Source: Planctomycetota bacterium
Lineage (GTDB): Bacteria; Planctomycetota; UBA11346
Assembly (NCBI GenBank): GCA_013816415.1
Contig: JACDEN010000014.1
Location: 1-15,852, forward strand
Reading direction: 5' to 3'
DNA: 15,852 nt
This document shows positions 1 through 6,640 of the stretch, in pieces. Each line of letters begins with the position of its first letter. Position 1 is the first letter of the stretch. The translations under genes and the position numbers were made by a program. The notes under the pieces were generated by a model. That model was not told the origin of the DNA and made no database searches. It was given only the letters and a program-made list of their open reading frames with translations.

Positions 1-2
1 AG

Positions 3-491
3 CCCGAGGCGAAGGGCGGCACCCGCCGCATCATGGAGCTGGTGCTCGCGCTGCGTCAGCCGGTGATGCCGGCGGTGCTCGCGACCGGAGAACGCGCGTG
101 GGTCGACCGCGATGGCCGTGTGCTGCCCGGGGTCCTGCCGGCGCCGGCGGTGAAACGCCCGAACCTGCGCGGCATCGAGGCGACCAGCCCGACGCGGGTG
201 CAGGCCGCGCTCGCAATCTGGCAGACGCTCGAGAGCCAGCTCGAACGCGGGCTGGTCACCGACATCGTGCTCAACGACACCCTGGATGATCGCGGTTCGC
301 GCGGCATCGTCCTCTACACCCGCCAGGGCAGCCGCCTGGTGTGGGGCGATCCCGCCGAGGAGCGCTACGGCGTGCGCGCGGACGACAAGGCGCGGGAACT
401 CGTCCACACCATCCGCTGCCAGGGCGACCTCGGCCGCATCGCGATGATCAACGTCCGCTTCAACCAGCCGTTCTTCGTGCTGCGCGATTGA
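3..491 (+). CDS. ftsQ: FtsQ/DivIB-like cell division protein, C-terminal part
   Basis: The reading frame is open from the left edge (base 3), so the gene is 5'-truncated by the window; 162 residues are visible. FtsQ is a bitopic membrane protein whose periplasmic beta domain links early and late divisome proteins. The visible part fits the end of POTRA plus the beta domain. A stretch reading RQPVMPAVLATGERAWVDRD, followed by GRVLPG, matches the usual pattern of a hydrophobic RPVA-type strand followed by a 'VDxDGxVLP' turn. The protein ends in a strand reading INVRFNQPFFVL, where FtsQ proteins have their last 'VDLRY'-like strand. The first in-frame ATG is at 33, but it lies inside the domain and is unlikely to be the start. 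The gene sits 35 bp before ftsA in the same direction, the classical ftsQ-ftsA order, which is the strongest support. No transmembrane segment is visible because the N-terminus is outside the window. Confidence 0.68.
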   Translation, partial: PEAKGGTRRIMELVLALRQPVMPAVLATGERAWVDRDGRVLPGVLPAPAVKRPNLRGIEATSPTRVQAALAIWQTLESQLERGLVTDIVLNDTLDDRGSRGIVLYTRQGSRLVWGDPAEERYGVRADDKARELVHTIRCQGDLGRIAMINVRFNQPFFVLRD

Positions 492-526
492 ACCGCCGTA
501 TCCCATCCCAACATCCGGATCAAGCC

Positions 527-1744
527 ATGAGCATCGCCCCCGAGAATCTGCTGCTGATCGTCATGATCTCCAGCCGCAAAGTGTCCGCGACGGTCGCCGC
601 CATGCATGCCGAACGCGGCGAGAAGGTGGTCGCGCACAAGTCGATCGATTGCTCATGGCACGAGCTCTCGAGCCGCGGGCGGATCGAGGTGCTGGCCGAC
701 GTGGTCCGACTGGCATCGGAATCCGCGGGCATCGAGCCGTGGTCCGCATATGTGTCGTGCAATGACACCAGTCTCGCTTCGCGCATCGCCGTCGGCTGGG
801 CGTCTCCGGGCGAGGAGATGCCGCTGACCGAGAATGAGCGCGCGTGGGCGCTGCGCCGGGCGCGCGAGCAGGCGACCGGAGCCGATCGCGAAGTCGTCGA
901 CGTGCTGCCGGTGCAGTGGACGGTGCGCGGCCGCGACGGCGAGCACGAGGTCGCCGATCCGGTCGGCCATCATGGCAACCATCTCACCTGCCAGGCGCTG
1001 CTGCTCACCGCGCGGCGCGGCTTCCGCGAGGAGCTGGTGCAGCTGGTGCGCGGCATCGGCCTCGATCTCGATGGCATCATCCCGCAGCCGCTGGCGCTTT
1101 ACCGCGGCATGTCGGGCAAGCTGCGCTCGCGCGGCACGTCGCTGGTCATCGACTTCGGCGCGCGCCACACCTCGTTCCTGGTGCGGCGCAAGGACAAGCT
1201 GATGCACGTCGAGACCTTCGCCTTCGGCGGCGACGACCTCACCGCGCGCATGGCCGAGAATCTTGCGATCGAACCCGAGCGCGCCGAGGCGCTCAAGCGC
1301 GAGGTCGACATCGGCACCACTGCGATCGCCCCCGACGGTTTCCAGGGCCAGCAGTTCATCTGGAACGAGGTCCAGGAGCGCCACGCGCTGATCGCCCCGG
1401 CGACGCGCATCTGCGCCGAAGCCATCGCCGCGTTCTTCAAGGAGCGCGCGCGCGACCTGCGCGAGCACGGATACCTCGCTCAGCAGGGGCAGATCCATCT
1501 CGTCGGCCGCGCCAGCTCCCTCGGCGGACTGTCCCTGCACCTGCGCGAGATCTTCGATCTGCCGGTGCTGCTGGGCACGGGGGACAAGAACCGCCAGCCG
1601 GGCGACGAGTTGGACGGGCTGCTGACCACGGGATTGGTGTGCTCGGCGGCGGATCATCGGCGCGAGCACCTGGCGCTGCATGCGCGCAGCCTGAGCAAGC
1701 GCGCGAGCGGCGTCTGGTCCTGGCTCACCCACTCCCTCTCCTGA
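527..1744 (+). CDS. ftsA: FtsA-like cell division protein (divergent)
   Basis: A 405-residue actin-fold protein of the FtsA family, which anchors FtsZ filaments to the membrane and recruits the divisome. An SHS2 (1C) domain is recognisable at about residues 70-165, containing DREVVDVLPVQWTV and DPVGHHGNHL, which match the FtsA 'REILHVIPQEF...DPVGMSG' block. GLDLDGIIPQPLA (178-190) leads into the phosphate-2 strand VIDFGARHTSFLV (207-219). Two nucleotide-contacting loops are abnormal. The phosphate-1 loop, usually 'DIGTSK', reads MISSRK (13-18), and the adenosine loop, usually 'GGxS', reads GRASSL (327-332). The C-terminus is a basic, tryptophan-containing segment (384-405) that fits the FtsA amphipathic membrane-targeting helix in position and character. 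The ATG at 527 is chosen because it aligns with family N-termini; the frame runs back to 341 inside ftsQ. The ribosome-binding site is weak. Length is normal (family about 420). No ftsZ follows. Confidence 0.82.
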   Translation: MSIAPENLLLIVMISSRKVSATVAAMHAERGEKVVAHKSIDCSWHELSSRGRIEVLADVVRLASESAGIEPWSAYVSCNDTSLASRIAVGWASPGEEMPLTENERAWALRRAREQATGADREVVDVLPVQWTVRGRDGEHEVADPVGHHGNHLTCQALLLTARRGFREELVQLVRGIGLDLDGIIPQPLALYRGMSGKLRSRGTSLVIDFGARHTSFLVRRKDKLMHVETFAFGGDDLTARMAENLAIEPERAEALKREVDIGTTAIAPDGFQGQQFIWNEVQERHALIAPATRICAEAIAAFFKERARDLREHGYLAQQGQIHLVGRASSLGGLSLHLREIFDLPVLLGTGDKNRQPGDELDGLLTTGLVCSAADHRREHLALHARSLSKRASGVWSWLTHSLS

Positions 1745-1801
1745 CCTGAATCCGCCATTCAGGGCCGGCTGCTGCGTTGCCTCCCTCGTCATTTCCACGA
1801 G
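1676..1801 (+). repeat. Gene-end repeat, copy A (FtsA tail, stop, downstream hairpin)
   Basis: The last 22 codons of ftsA (1676-1741) and the following roughly 45 bases recur at 7734-7860 at the end of an unrelated ORF. The coding parts give the same peptide except for one Ser/Ala exchange. Beyond the stop, both copies contain ATCCGCCA, then GGGCC, then CGTT(G/A)CCT and CCC in the same order. Copy A then has an inner hairpin, CTCGT (1785-1789) with ACGAG (1797-1801). This copy lies partly inside the larger inverted repeat 1745-1853. Similarity upstream of the 22-codon block is not visible, so the repeat has a sharp 5' edge inside the coding region. Confidence 0.8.
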
Positions 1802-1853
1802 AAAACTTCCTCGGTCGGACGCCTGGCATCCGGCCCTGACTGGCGGATTCAGG
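1745..1853. repeat. Long inverted-repeat element after ftsA
   Basis: Bases 1745-1768 and 1830-1853 form a 24-bp inverted repeat with one mismatch (23 of 24 pair), separated by 61 bases. A smaller hairpin sits inside the loop: CTCGT at 1785-1789 and ACGAG at 1797-1801. The outer arms begin directly after the ftsA stop codon, with no spacer. No flanking target-site duplication is visible. It lacks a T-run after the distal arm, so it is not a textbook intrinsic terminator, although a transcript would fold strongly. It could be a MITE-like or REP-like dispersed element, or a transcript-end structure. Confidence 0.85.
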
Positions 1854-2063
1854 AAGGAGTATCTCGATAGATTGGACGTGCGGTCGGCTGCGGGGCAGCG
1901 ACCGGGACCTTGGCCCGGTAGTTCGGTCTGTCTGCAGTCCTGCGACATCGGAAACAAGCCGCCGCCAGTGGGCATGAGCCCTGGGCGTCCGGATGCGTTC
2001 CTGCCGGCTACGACAGTGCACCGGCTCTCGTCTCTCCACTCGGAATCGCGGCTAACGGAATGC
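1854..2063. other. Intergenic space between ftsA element and AraC gene end
   Basis: No credible gene is seen here. A short perfect hairpin, ACCGGG (1901-1906) with CCCGGT (1914-1919) and a 7-base loop, is the only structure noted. It lies between the converging ends of ftsA and the AraC-type gene and might contribute to transcript ends, but neither side has a T-run. Confidence 0.4.
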
Positions 2064-2972
2064 TCAGGTCATCCGCGCATTGCGCCGGTACATCGCCGGG
2101 GGGGATCCCTGCCAACGCCGGAAGGCGCGCGAGAACGAGAAGACGTCGCCGTATCCGGTCGCCTCGGCGATGTGGGGGATGGGATGGTCGGTGGTGCGCA
2201 GCAGGTCCGCCGCGATCTGGCTGCGCAGGCGGCGCTGGTAGTACAGCGGCGTGGTGCCGAAGCGGTCCTTGAACCGGCGTGACAGGTAGTTCGGCGAGAC
2301 GCCAGCGATGCGCGCCAGCTGCCACAGCCCGAGCGTCCGTTGGTAATGCCGATGGATGTGCTCGTGCACCTGGCGCAGGGGATCCTTGCCAGCGGTCGCT
2401 GCTGCGCGCAGGTCGCTGTACACCGCCAACAGGATGCGGCCGAGGGCGTCGTTGATCATCAGGGACACGTCGCCCTCCTGGGCGAAGCCGACGCGCACGA
2501 TGCGCTCGATCTCCTGCATGATCTGCACGTGCACGGTCGGAGAGGCCCGGCCGACCGCTGGCGGGCGGCAGGCGGAACCGGTCCATGCGCCGAGCATCTC
2601 GTGGAACGGCTTGAGGAGGAGGGCGCCGCCGGCGTCGTGGAATTCGAAGGTCACCTCGCAGAATTCGACATTTTCGCCCGGCGCATTGAAGAACGAGTGC
2701 GGCTCGCCCGGCCCCGTCAGCACCACCAGGCCGGCATCTGCCGGTATCAGCTGTCCTTCGACGACGAAATGACCTCGACCGTCGGTCACCAGGATGACGT
2801 GGTAGACATCGTGGACGTGCGTTTCGCGGGCCGTCGGCGTGGGCTGGTTGAAGCACCGGAAGGCCGCGTGCACGAGGCGCGCGAAGTAGGTCCGGGCAAG
2901 CGGAACGACGAGCACCCCCGGCGGCCGGCGCGGGGCGAGGTGGTGAATATACTGCCGGTTGACCAGGTCCAT
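2064..2972 (-). CDS. AraC-family transcriptional regulator with cupin sensor domain
   Basis: A 302-residue AraC/XylS regulator. The N-terminal half (about residues 45-115) looks like a cupin-type sensor: HVHDVYHVILVTDGRGHF, then a GPGEPHSF turn typical of cupins that bind a small ligand. The C-terminal 100 residues are the double helix-turn-helix DNA-binding domain: LWQLARIAGVSPNYLSRRFK (216-235), then a second recognition unit with IAEATGYGDVFSFSRAFRR (268-286), ending near an 'SPPAMYRR' motif. The ATG at 2972 is preferred because the sensor begins soon after it. The frame continues to an upstream ATG at 3056, which would add 28 residues unlike the family and intrude into the divergent promoter region. 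The ribosome-binding site is weak. It diverges from a PhyH dioxygenase, which it probably controls together with itself. The inducer is not predictable from sequence. Confidence 0.93.
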   Translation of the reverse strand: MDLVNRQYIHHLAPRRPPGVLVVPLARTYFARLVHAAFRCFNQPTPTARETHVHDVYHVILVTDGRGHFVVEGQLIPADAGLVVLTGPGEPHSFFNAPGENVEFCEVTFEFHDAGGALLLKPFHEMLGAWTGSACRPPAVGRASPTVHVQIMQEIERIVRVGFAQEGDVSLMINDALGRILLAVYSDLRAAATAGKDPLRQVHEHIHRHYQRTLGLWQLARIAGVSPNYLSRRFKDRFGTTPLYYQRRLRSQIAADLLRTTDHPIPHIAEATGYGDVFSFSRAFRRWQGSPPAMYRRNARMT

Positions 2973-3097
2973 GGGGCACCATTCGTGGGATAGATCGGAT
3001 AAATGACAGCAGCCTTTCGGCCATGGCGAGCCTGATCCTGCCGGCATACGTTGCAATCGCGACGTCGCTCCTTGGCGTTCGCAAGGAGGAAACGGCC
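2973..3097. promoter_or_regulatory. Divergent control region between AraC regulator and PhyH gene
   Basis: A 125-bp region holds the start sites of two divergent genes, so it must contain both promoters and is the natural place for AraC-type half-sites. I could not pick out a convincing direct repeat or -35/-10 pair by eye. The only firm signal is a strong Shine-Dalgarno AAGGAGGA at 3083-3090, seven bases before the ATG at 3098. Confidence 0.5.
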
Positions 3098-3982
3098 ATG
3101 CAGCTGACTGATCCGATCATCCGCGCCTTCCGCACCGACGGTGTCGTCATGGTGGCGAATGTGCTGTCCGACCAGTCGCTCCGCAAGGTGGTCGCGGGGA
3201 TCGAGGCGTGGGTCGATGAACGCGCAGACGAGCTGCGGGCCCAAGGCCAGATCTCCGACGCCCACCGCGGCGCTCCATTCGAGCGGAGGATGGCGCTCCT
3301 GCACGCGCAGTGTCCCGACATGATCGCCGGCCTCGACATCATGCATTCGCGTATTCCCGCGCTGTTCGAATTCCTGCACGACGAGATCCTGCTCGACGCG
3401 GTCGAGTCGCTGATCGGCCCCGAGATCACCTGCAGCCCGATCCAGCACCTGCGCGCCAAGATGCCGGCGCACCTCGAAAACGGCGGGAACGAGATGGTGC
3501 CCTGGCACCAGGACGCGGGCGTGACTCTCGAGGATGCGGACGCCACCGATATCGTCACCTGCTGGATCCCCCTGGTCGACGCGTCGCGAGCCAATGGCTG
3601 CATGGAGGTGATGCCCGGCGCGCGTGCGCTCGGACATCTACCCCACGTGTCGCTGGGCGGGACGACCATCCGCCCCGATCTGCTTCCATCGATCACGCCG
3701 GTCGCCGCCGAATGCCCGCGCGGGGGCGTGGTGTTCCTCGACAAGTTCACGCCGCATCGCGGCCTGCCGAACACCTCCGATACCGTGCGGTGGACGCTCG
3801 ACCTGCGCTTCCAGCGGACTGGCACCTCCACCGGCCGCCCGTTCCATCCGGCATTTCCCGTCCGCTCGCGCGATGCATCGCTGGTGCGCCGAGACCACGC
3901 GGACTGGTGCCGGCGGTGGTGCGAGGCGCTCGAATCCTCTCGCGGCCGCCAGACCCACCGGTTGGAGGCGTACGTCGGGTGA
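3098..3982 (+). CDS. Phytanoyl-CoA dioxygenase (PhyH) family protein, first copy
   Basis: A 294-residue Fe(II)/2-oxoglutarate-dependent oxygenase of the PhyH superfamily, which couples oxidative decarboxylation of 2-oxoglutarate to hydroxylation of a small substrate. The metal triad is visible: H137 and D139 in VPWHQDAG, and H220 in KFTPHRGLPN. R231 (VRWTLDLRF) is placed to hold 2-oxoglutarate. The segment DIVTCWIPLVDASRANGCME followed by VMPG is the family's conserved core strand and turn. The start at 3098 is fixed by the strong ribosome-binding site just upstream (3083-3090). An in-frame ATG at 3023 lacks one and would lie in the regulatory region. It diverges from the AraC regulator, a pairing common in PVC-group genomes. 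Substrate is unknown; phytanoyl-CoA itself is unlikely. The fold and chemistry are secure, the role is not. Confidence 0.93.
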   Translation: MQLTDPIIRAFRTDGVVMVANVLSDQSLRKVVAGIEAWVDERADELRAQGQISDAHRGAPFERRMALLHAQCPDMIAGLDIMHSRIPALFEFLHDEILLDAVESLIGPEITCSPIQHLRAKMPAHLENGGNEMVPWHQDAGVTLEDADATDIVTCWIPLVDASRANGCMEVMPGARALGHLPHVSLGGTTIRPDLLPSITPVAAECPRGGVVFLDKFTPHRGLPNTSDTVRWTLDLRFQRTGTSTGRPFHPAFPVRSRDASLVRRDHADWCRRWCEALESSRGRQTHRLEAYVG

Positions 3983-4297
3983 TCGTATCTGCGGCCACAG
4001 GAGCCACGGCATGTCACGCCGGGGAGCCCCGGTCCGCCGGATCGGTACTGCTGGATAGTGTGCGGTGGAGGAGGATCTGCATGCGGCTATGTCCAATAGA
4101 TGGCAAGAATACCAGATCGCTCTCCTACTGCATGCGATTCCATCGCTAGCATTTGCCAACATGGATCCAGCGCTACACTCGGCGTCACGAAAGGAGAACT
4201 GCCATGACCGCTTGTCTCAATCACCAGCTCTCCGATCGCCAACGCCGATAGAATTTCTTCATCGCGCGGATCGGGAGCCCGTCTCCCTGGATCCCCG
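3983..4297. other. Intergenic region, lower G+C, with tight hairpin and a leader-like ORF
   Basis: The 315 bases contain no sizeable gene that I can support. Base composition drops: the line 4141-4200 is 32/60 G+C. A tight GC hairpin, CCGGGG-AG-CCCCGG (4019-4032), lies 37 bases after the PhyH stop. It could help end that transcript but has no T-run. A 15-codon ORF with an excellent ribosome-binding site sits at 4204-4251 and is described separately. A promoter for the downstream kinase pair is expected here but was not identified. Confidence 0.45.
4204..4251 (+). CDS. 15-codon leader-like ORF upstream of RIO kinase gene
   Basis: The ATG at 4204 follows AAGGAG (4191-4196) with a seven-base gap, the best ribosome-binding site in this part of the window. 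The product would be MTACLNHQLSDRQRR and then a TAG stop at 4249-4251. The next gene starts 46 bases later and has no comparable ribosome-binding site. This layout could be a leader peptide or a translation-enhancing minicistron. Alternatively, it may be the displaced true start of a kinase gene whose frame has been broken. The kinase frame is open from base 4208, so a single frameshift would join them. The peptide itself resembles nothing I recognise. Confidence 0.35.
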   Translation: MTACLNHQLSDRQRR

Positions 4298-5074
4298 ATG
4301 TCCAATGAAGTCAGTTGTCCGTCCTCGATCGAGGACTTCCGTCGTCGAAAATTCATCACCGATGTCCTCCAGACGCTGAAAAGCGGCAAGGAGGCGACTG
4401 TCTACCGGTGCGCCGCGCACCCGCGTACGGGCCAGGCATTTCTCGCATTGAAGGCGTATCGGGCGTTCGACCAGCGCTCGTTTCATCAGGATGCGATGTA
4501 TCGCGATGGGCAGTTCATGCGCGAGTCGCGCACCAGTCGCGCCATCCGCGATCGCAGCGCCTTCGGATTGGGTGCTGCGCTCGCACAGTGGTCGTCGCGT
4601 GAACACGCGAGTCTCAGACTCCTGCATCGTGCCGGCCTCGCTGTGCCCGAGCCGATCGCGAAGACGCCCGACGCACTGCTGCTGGAATTCATCGGCGATG
4701 ACGAAGCTGCAGCACCGCAGCTGCGCTGCATGCGTTTTGACCGAGGCGAAGCGGAGCGCTGCTGGACGGCGTTGCTGTCCTGGATCAGACGCGCGCTCCA
4801 GCTCGATCTCGTCCACGGCGATCTGTCCACCTACAACGTCCTGTGGTGGCGCGGACAACCGATGGTCATCGACCTTCCCCAGGCGGTCGATGCGCGGCTA
4901 TCCTCGAACGCCGAGTACCTCCTGCGACGCGATATCGTCGGCCTCGCCCGCTCCTTCGCACGGTGGGGGGTAGTCATCGACGGCGAAGGGATCGCCGACG
5001 CGATGTGGCGCAGCTATGAACGCGGCGAGATAGATACCGGATCGACTCAAGTAGGACATGATCATGGCGCCTGA
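4298..5074 (+). CDS. RIO-type (RIO1-like) atypical protein kinase
   Basis: A 258-residue RIO-family kinase. The nucleotide loop is LKSGKEATVYRC (27-38), matching the RIO1 'SGKEAxVY' pattern. K52 in LALKAYR is the candidate ATP lysine, and LLEFIG (128-133) is the hinge-like segment. The catalytic loop LVHGDLSTYNVLW (171-183) has the expected Asp (D175) and Asn (N180), and the metal-binding loop is VIDLPQAVD (190-198, D192). All key residues are present, so it is probably active as a kinase or ATPase. In archaea and eukaryotes RIO proteins serve ribosome maturation; bacterial roles are largely undefined. The ATG at 4298 is the only usual start in this frame and has no clear ribosome-binding site. 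The gene overlaps the next one by 11 bases, suggesting a coupled two-gene operon. Confidence 0.87.
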   Translation: MSNEVSCPSSIEDFRRRKFITDVLQTLKSGKEATVYRCAAHPRTGQAFLALKAYRAFDQRSFHQDAMYRDGQFMRESRTSRAIRDRSAFGLGAALAQWSSREHASLRLLHRAGLAVPEPIAKTPDALLLEFIGDDEAAAPQLRCMRFDRGEAERCWTALLSWIRRALQLDLVHGDLSTYNVLWWRGQPMVIDLPQAVDARLSSNAEYLLRRDIVGLARSFARWGVVIDGEGIADAMWRSYERGEIDTGSTQVGHDHGA

Positions 5075-5636
5075 TTCCGTCCACATCGTCGTGCTCAGTG
5101 GTTGCTCCGGAGTTGGAAAATCGATCATCGCACGGCTGATGGCAGCGAAGATGCGGCGCTGCGCCAATATCGAAGTCGACGTCCTGCGGTACATGGTGAT
5201 CGGAGGCCTCGTCGCGGGCAGCGCCGGCACCAGACCGGAGTATGATCTCGATGGATACCGCGAGCAGTGCCGCCTCGGCGACGACAATGCGGTGCGCCTG
5301 GCATCCGGTTTCGCCGAGCGCGGTTTCTCGAGCGTCATCGAAGGTTTCGACGACGATCGCATTCTCGACCAAGTGGTATTGGCGCGCTCATTTTCCGGGT
5401 CTGTCGTCAAGACTGTCCTACTCACCTGCCGCCGGGATGTGCTCTCCTCGAGATGGGCGGCACGTGGCTGGGGATCGAGGCTTCCGGCGGAAATGGGTCA
5501 ACAGGAGCGCGCTTTCCTCTCCGTGTGTTCAGGCTCCATCGACACCACCACAGGTTCGGCAGGCGACCAGGCGGACCGGGCACTGAGGATCGTCTTCTTC
5601 TCATCGGATTCGAACGCGCGTCATGGGAGTGGATGA
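5064..5636 (+). CDS. P-loop NTPase, small-molecule or nucleotide kinase-like
   Basis: A 190-residue protein with a clear Walker A loop, GCSGVGKS (13-20), at the end of a hydrophobic first strand. An acidic strand follows (IEVDVLRYM, D39), as in AAA_33, zeta-toxin, chloramphenicol-phosphotransferase and shikimate-kinase-like P-loop kinases. The strand SSVIEGF (89-95) is placed like the substrate-binding strand of that group. A late segment reads SIDTTTGSAGDQADRAL, similar to the 'IDTTxxxxxEVAxxI' end of kinases in this fold. The start at 5064 is preferred over 5058 because AGGA (5053-5056) is then seven bases away. It overlaps the RIO kinase gene, so the two are probably translated together. 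The substrate cannot be told from sequence. Nothing beside it looks like an antitoxin unless the RIO kinase plays that part. Confidence 0.75.
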   Translation: MAPDSVHIVVLSGCSGVGKSIIARLMAAKMRRCANIEVDVLRYMVIGGLVAGSAGTRPEYDLDGYREQCRLGDDNAVRLASGFAERGFSSVIEGFDDDRILDQVVLARSFSGSVVKTVLLTCRRDVLSSRWAARGWGSRLPAEMGQQERAFLSVCSGSIDTTTGSAGDQADRALRIVFFSSDSNARHGSG

Positions 5637-5782
5637 TGAACACGCGACATGTGCTTCCTCGCACGCCGGCCGATCTCCTCGATGGGCGATGCGTCCATGT
5701 TTCGGCGTTCGCAGGATCAAATGCGGTTGAGGCTGTTCCACTCAGGCTGACGAAACAGATCTCTCCAGGAGGTCCGTCATTC

Positions 5783-6640
5783 CTATCCGGTCAGAGCGAG
5801 CGGGATCATGCTTCGTCCGAGCGGCGAGTCGTTTTCAGGAGGCGACCGTCCTTCGATCAGACCGAAGCGCATGAAACGCGGCCAGTCCCCGCAGTTCATC
5901 GACGCCGCATGGAACACTGACGCATGGCAGAGCATGACGTCGCCTGGCTTGCCGGTCGCCTCGACCACCCGCAGGCGTTCCCCGTGATCGGTGACGTGCT
6001 CATGCTCCATGAAGCGCTCGATGCGGTTGGGCCGGGCGGGCGCTACGCCGGTGAGTTCGGCCAGCCAAGGAAGGAAGGTTCCGAAATCCTGGCTCTTCTG
6101 TCCATTCTTCCAACGCCGCCGGCGTTCATCGAGCCCGGCGACGTAGCGCGCGATCACGCGGTGCGCACCGGCAACCAGGAGCGTGCCGCCGCCCCGCGGT
6201 CGGATGTCGGAAAGGAAAGTGAATGGGAACAGCGCGTGGCCGCGCTTCTCGGACGGCCAGTGATCGCAGTGCCAGGCATGGTCGGTCATATGCCAGGGAT
6301 GCTCGGATCGGGGAAACGTCACCCGCAATCCTCCCCACCCCGTCGGCGGCATCCAACGGCCGGTGCCGAACAACTGATCGCAGGCGCGGTGCAGGCGCTC
6401 GCTGCCGATCGATGCACAGATGGGATGGTTGACGCCCGAACCCAATCCCGAGAACTCTCGGTCCCAGGTGCTCCGGTCGTCGCGGTGGACGCCCTTAAGC
6501 GCCAATTTGCTCCACAGGTGATCCTGCATGGCCAGTGCGTCTTCGACAGGGAATGCGTGGCGGACGCGGACATAGCCGTCCGAGACGAACTGTTCGATGT
6601 CGCTGGCAGAGAGAGGGAGGGGGGATGAGACGGGATCCAT
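5783..6640 (-). CDS. PhyH-like Fe(II)/2-oxoglutarate dioxygenase, second copy
   Basis: A 285-residue PhyH-superfamily protein, only loosely similar to the first copy. It opens with the usual substrate-side helix, IEQFVSDGYVRVRHAFPVED (15-34). The metal motif is HAWHCDHWP (121-129) with H124 and D126. The distal part VMLCHASVFHAASMN (235-249) supplies His 239 or 244, and RFMRFGLIEGR (255-265) supplies the 2-oxoglutarate-binding Arg. TFLSDIRPRGGGTLLVAGAH (141-160) matches the family's core strand and turn, where 'GPxxxxPGSH' is common. The start at 6640 is chosen because GGAG lies eight bases upstream; the frame runs on to 6880 without family resemblance. It has no regulator next to it, converges on the P-loop gene and has a run of eight T residues (minus strand) just before its ribosome-binding site. 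Substrate unknown. Confidence 0.85.
   Translation of the reverse strand: MDPVSSPLPLSASDIEQFVSDGYVRVRHAFPVEDALAMQDHLWSKLALKGVHRDDRSTWDREFSGLGSGVNHPICASIGSERLHRACDQLFGTGRWMPPTGWGGLRVTFPRSEHPWHMTDHAWHCDHWPSEKRGHALFPFTFLSDIRPRGGGTLLVAGAHRVIARYVAGLDERRRRWKNGQKSQDFGTFLPWLAELTGVAPARPNRIERFMEHEHVTDHGERLRVVEATGKPGDVMLCHASVFHAASMNCGDWPRFMRFGLIEGRSPPENDSPLGRSMIPLALTG

Noticed and set aside
1745..1853. Integron attC site
   Set aside because: A gene-end inverted repeat suggested it, but the core GTTRRRY and its inverse RYYYAAC are not present (GTTGCCT does not fit).
653..1975. 440-codon open frame on the minus strand across ftsA
   Set aside because: It is a G+C-driven antisense shadow of ftsA: repetitive Arg/Ala/Gln composition, no domain motif, and it runs through the inverted repeat.
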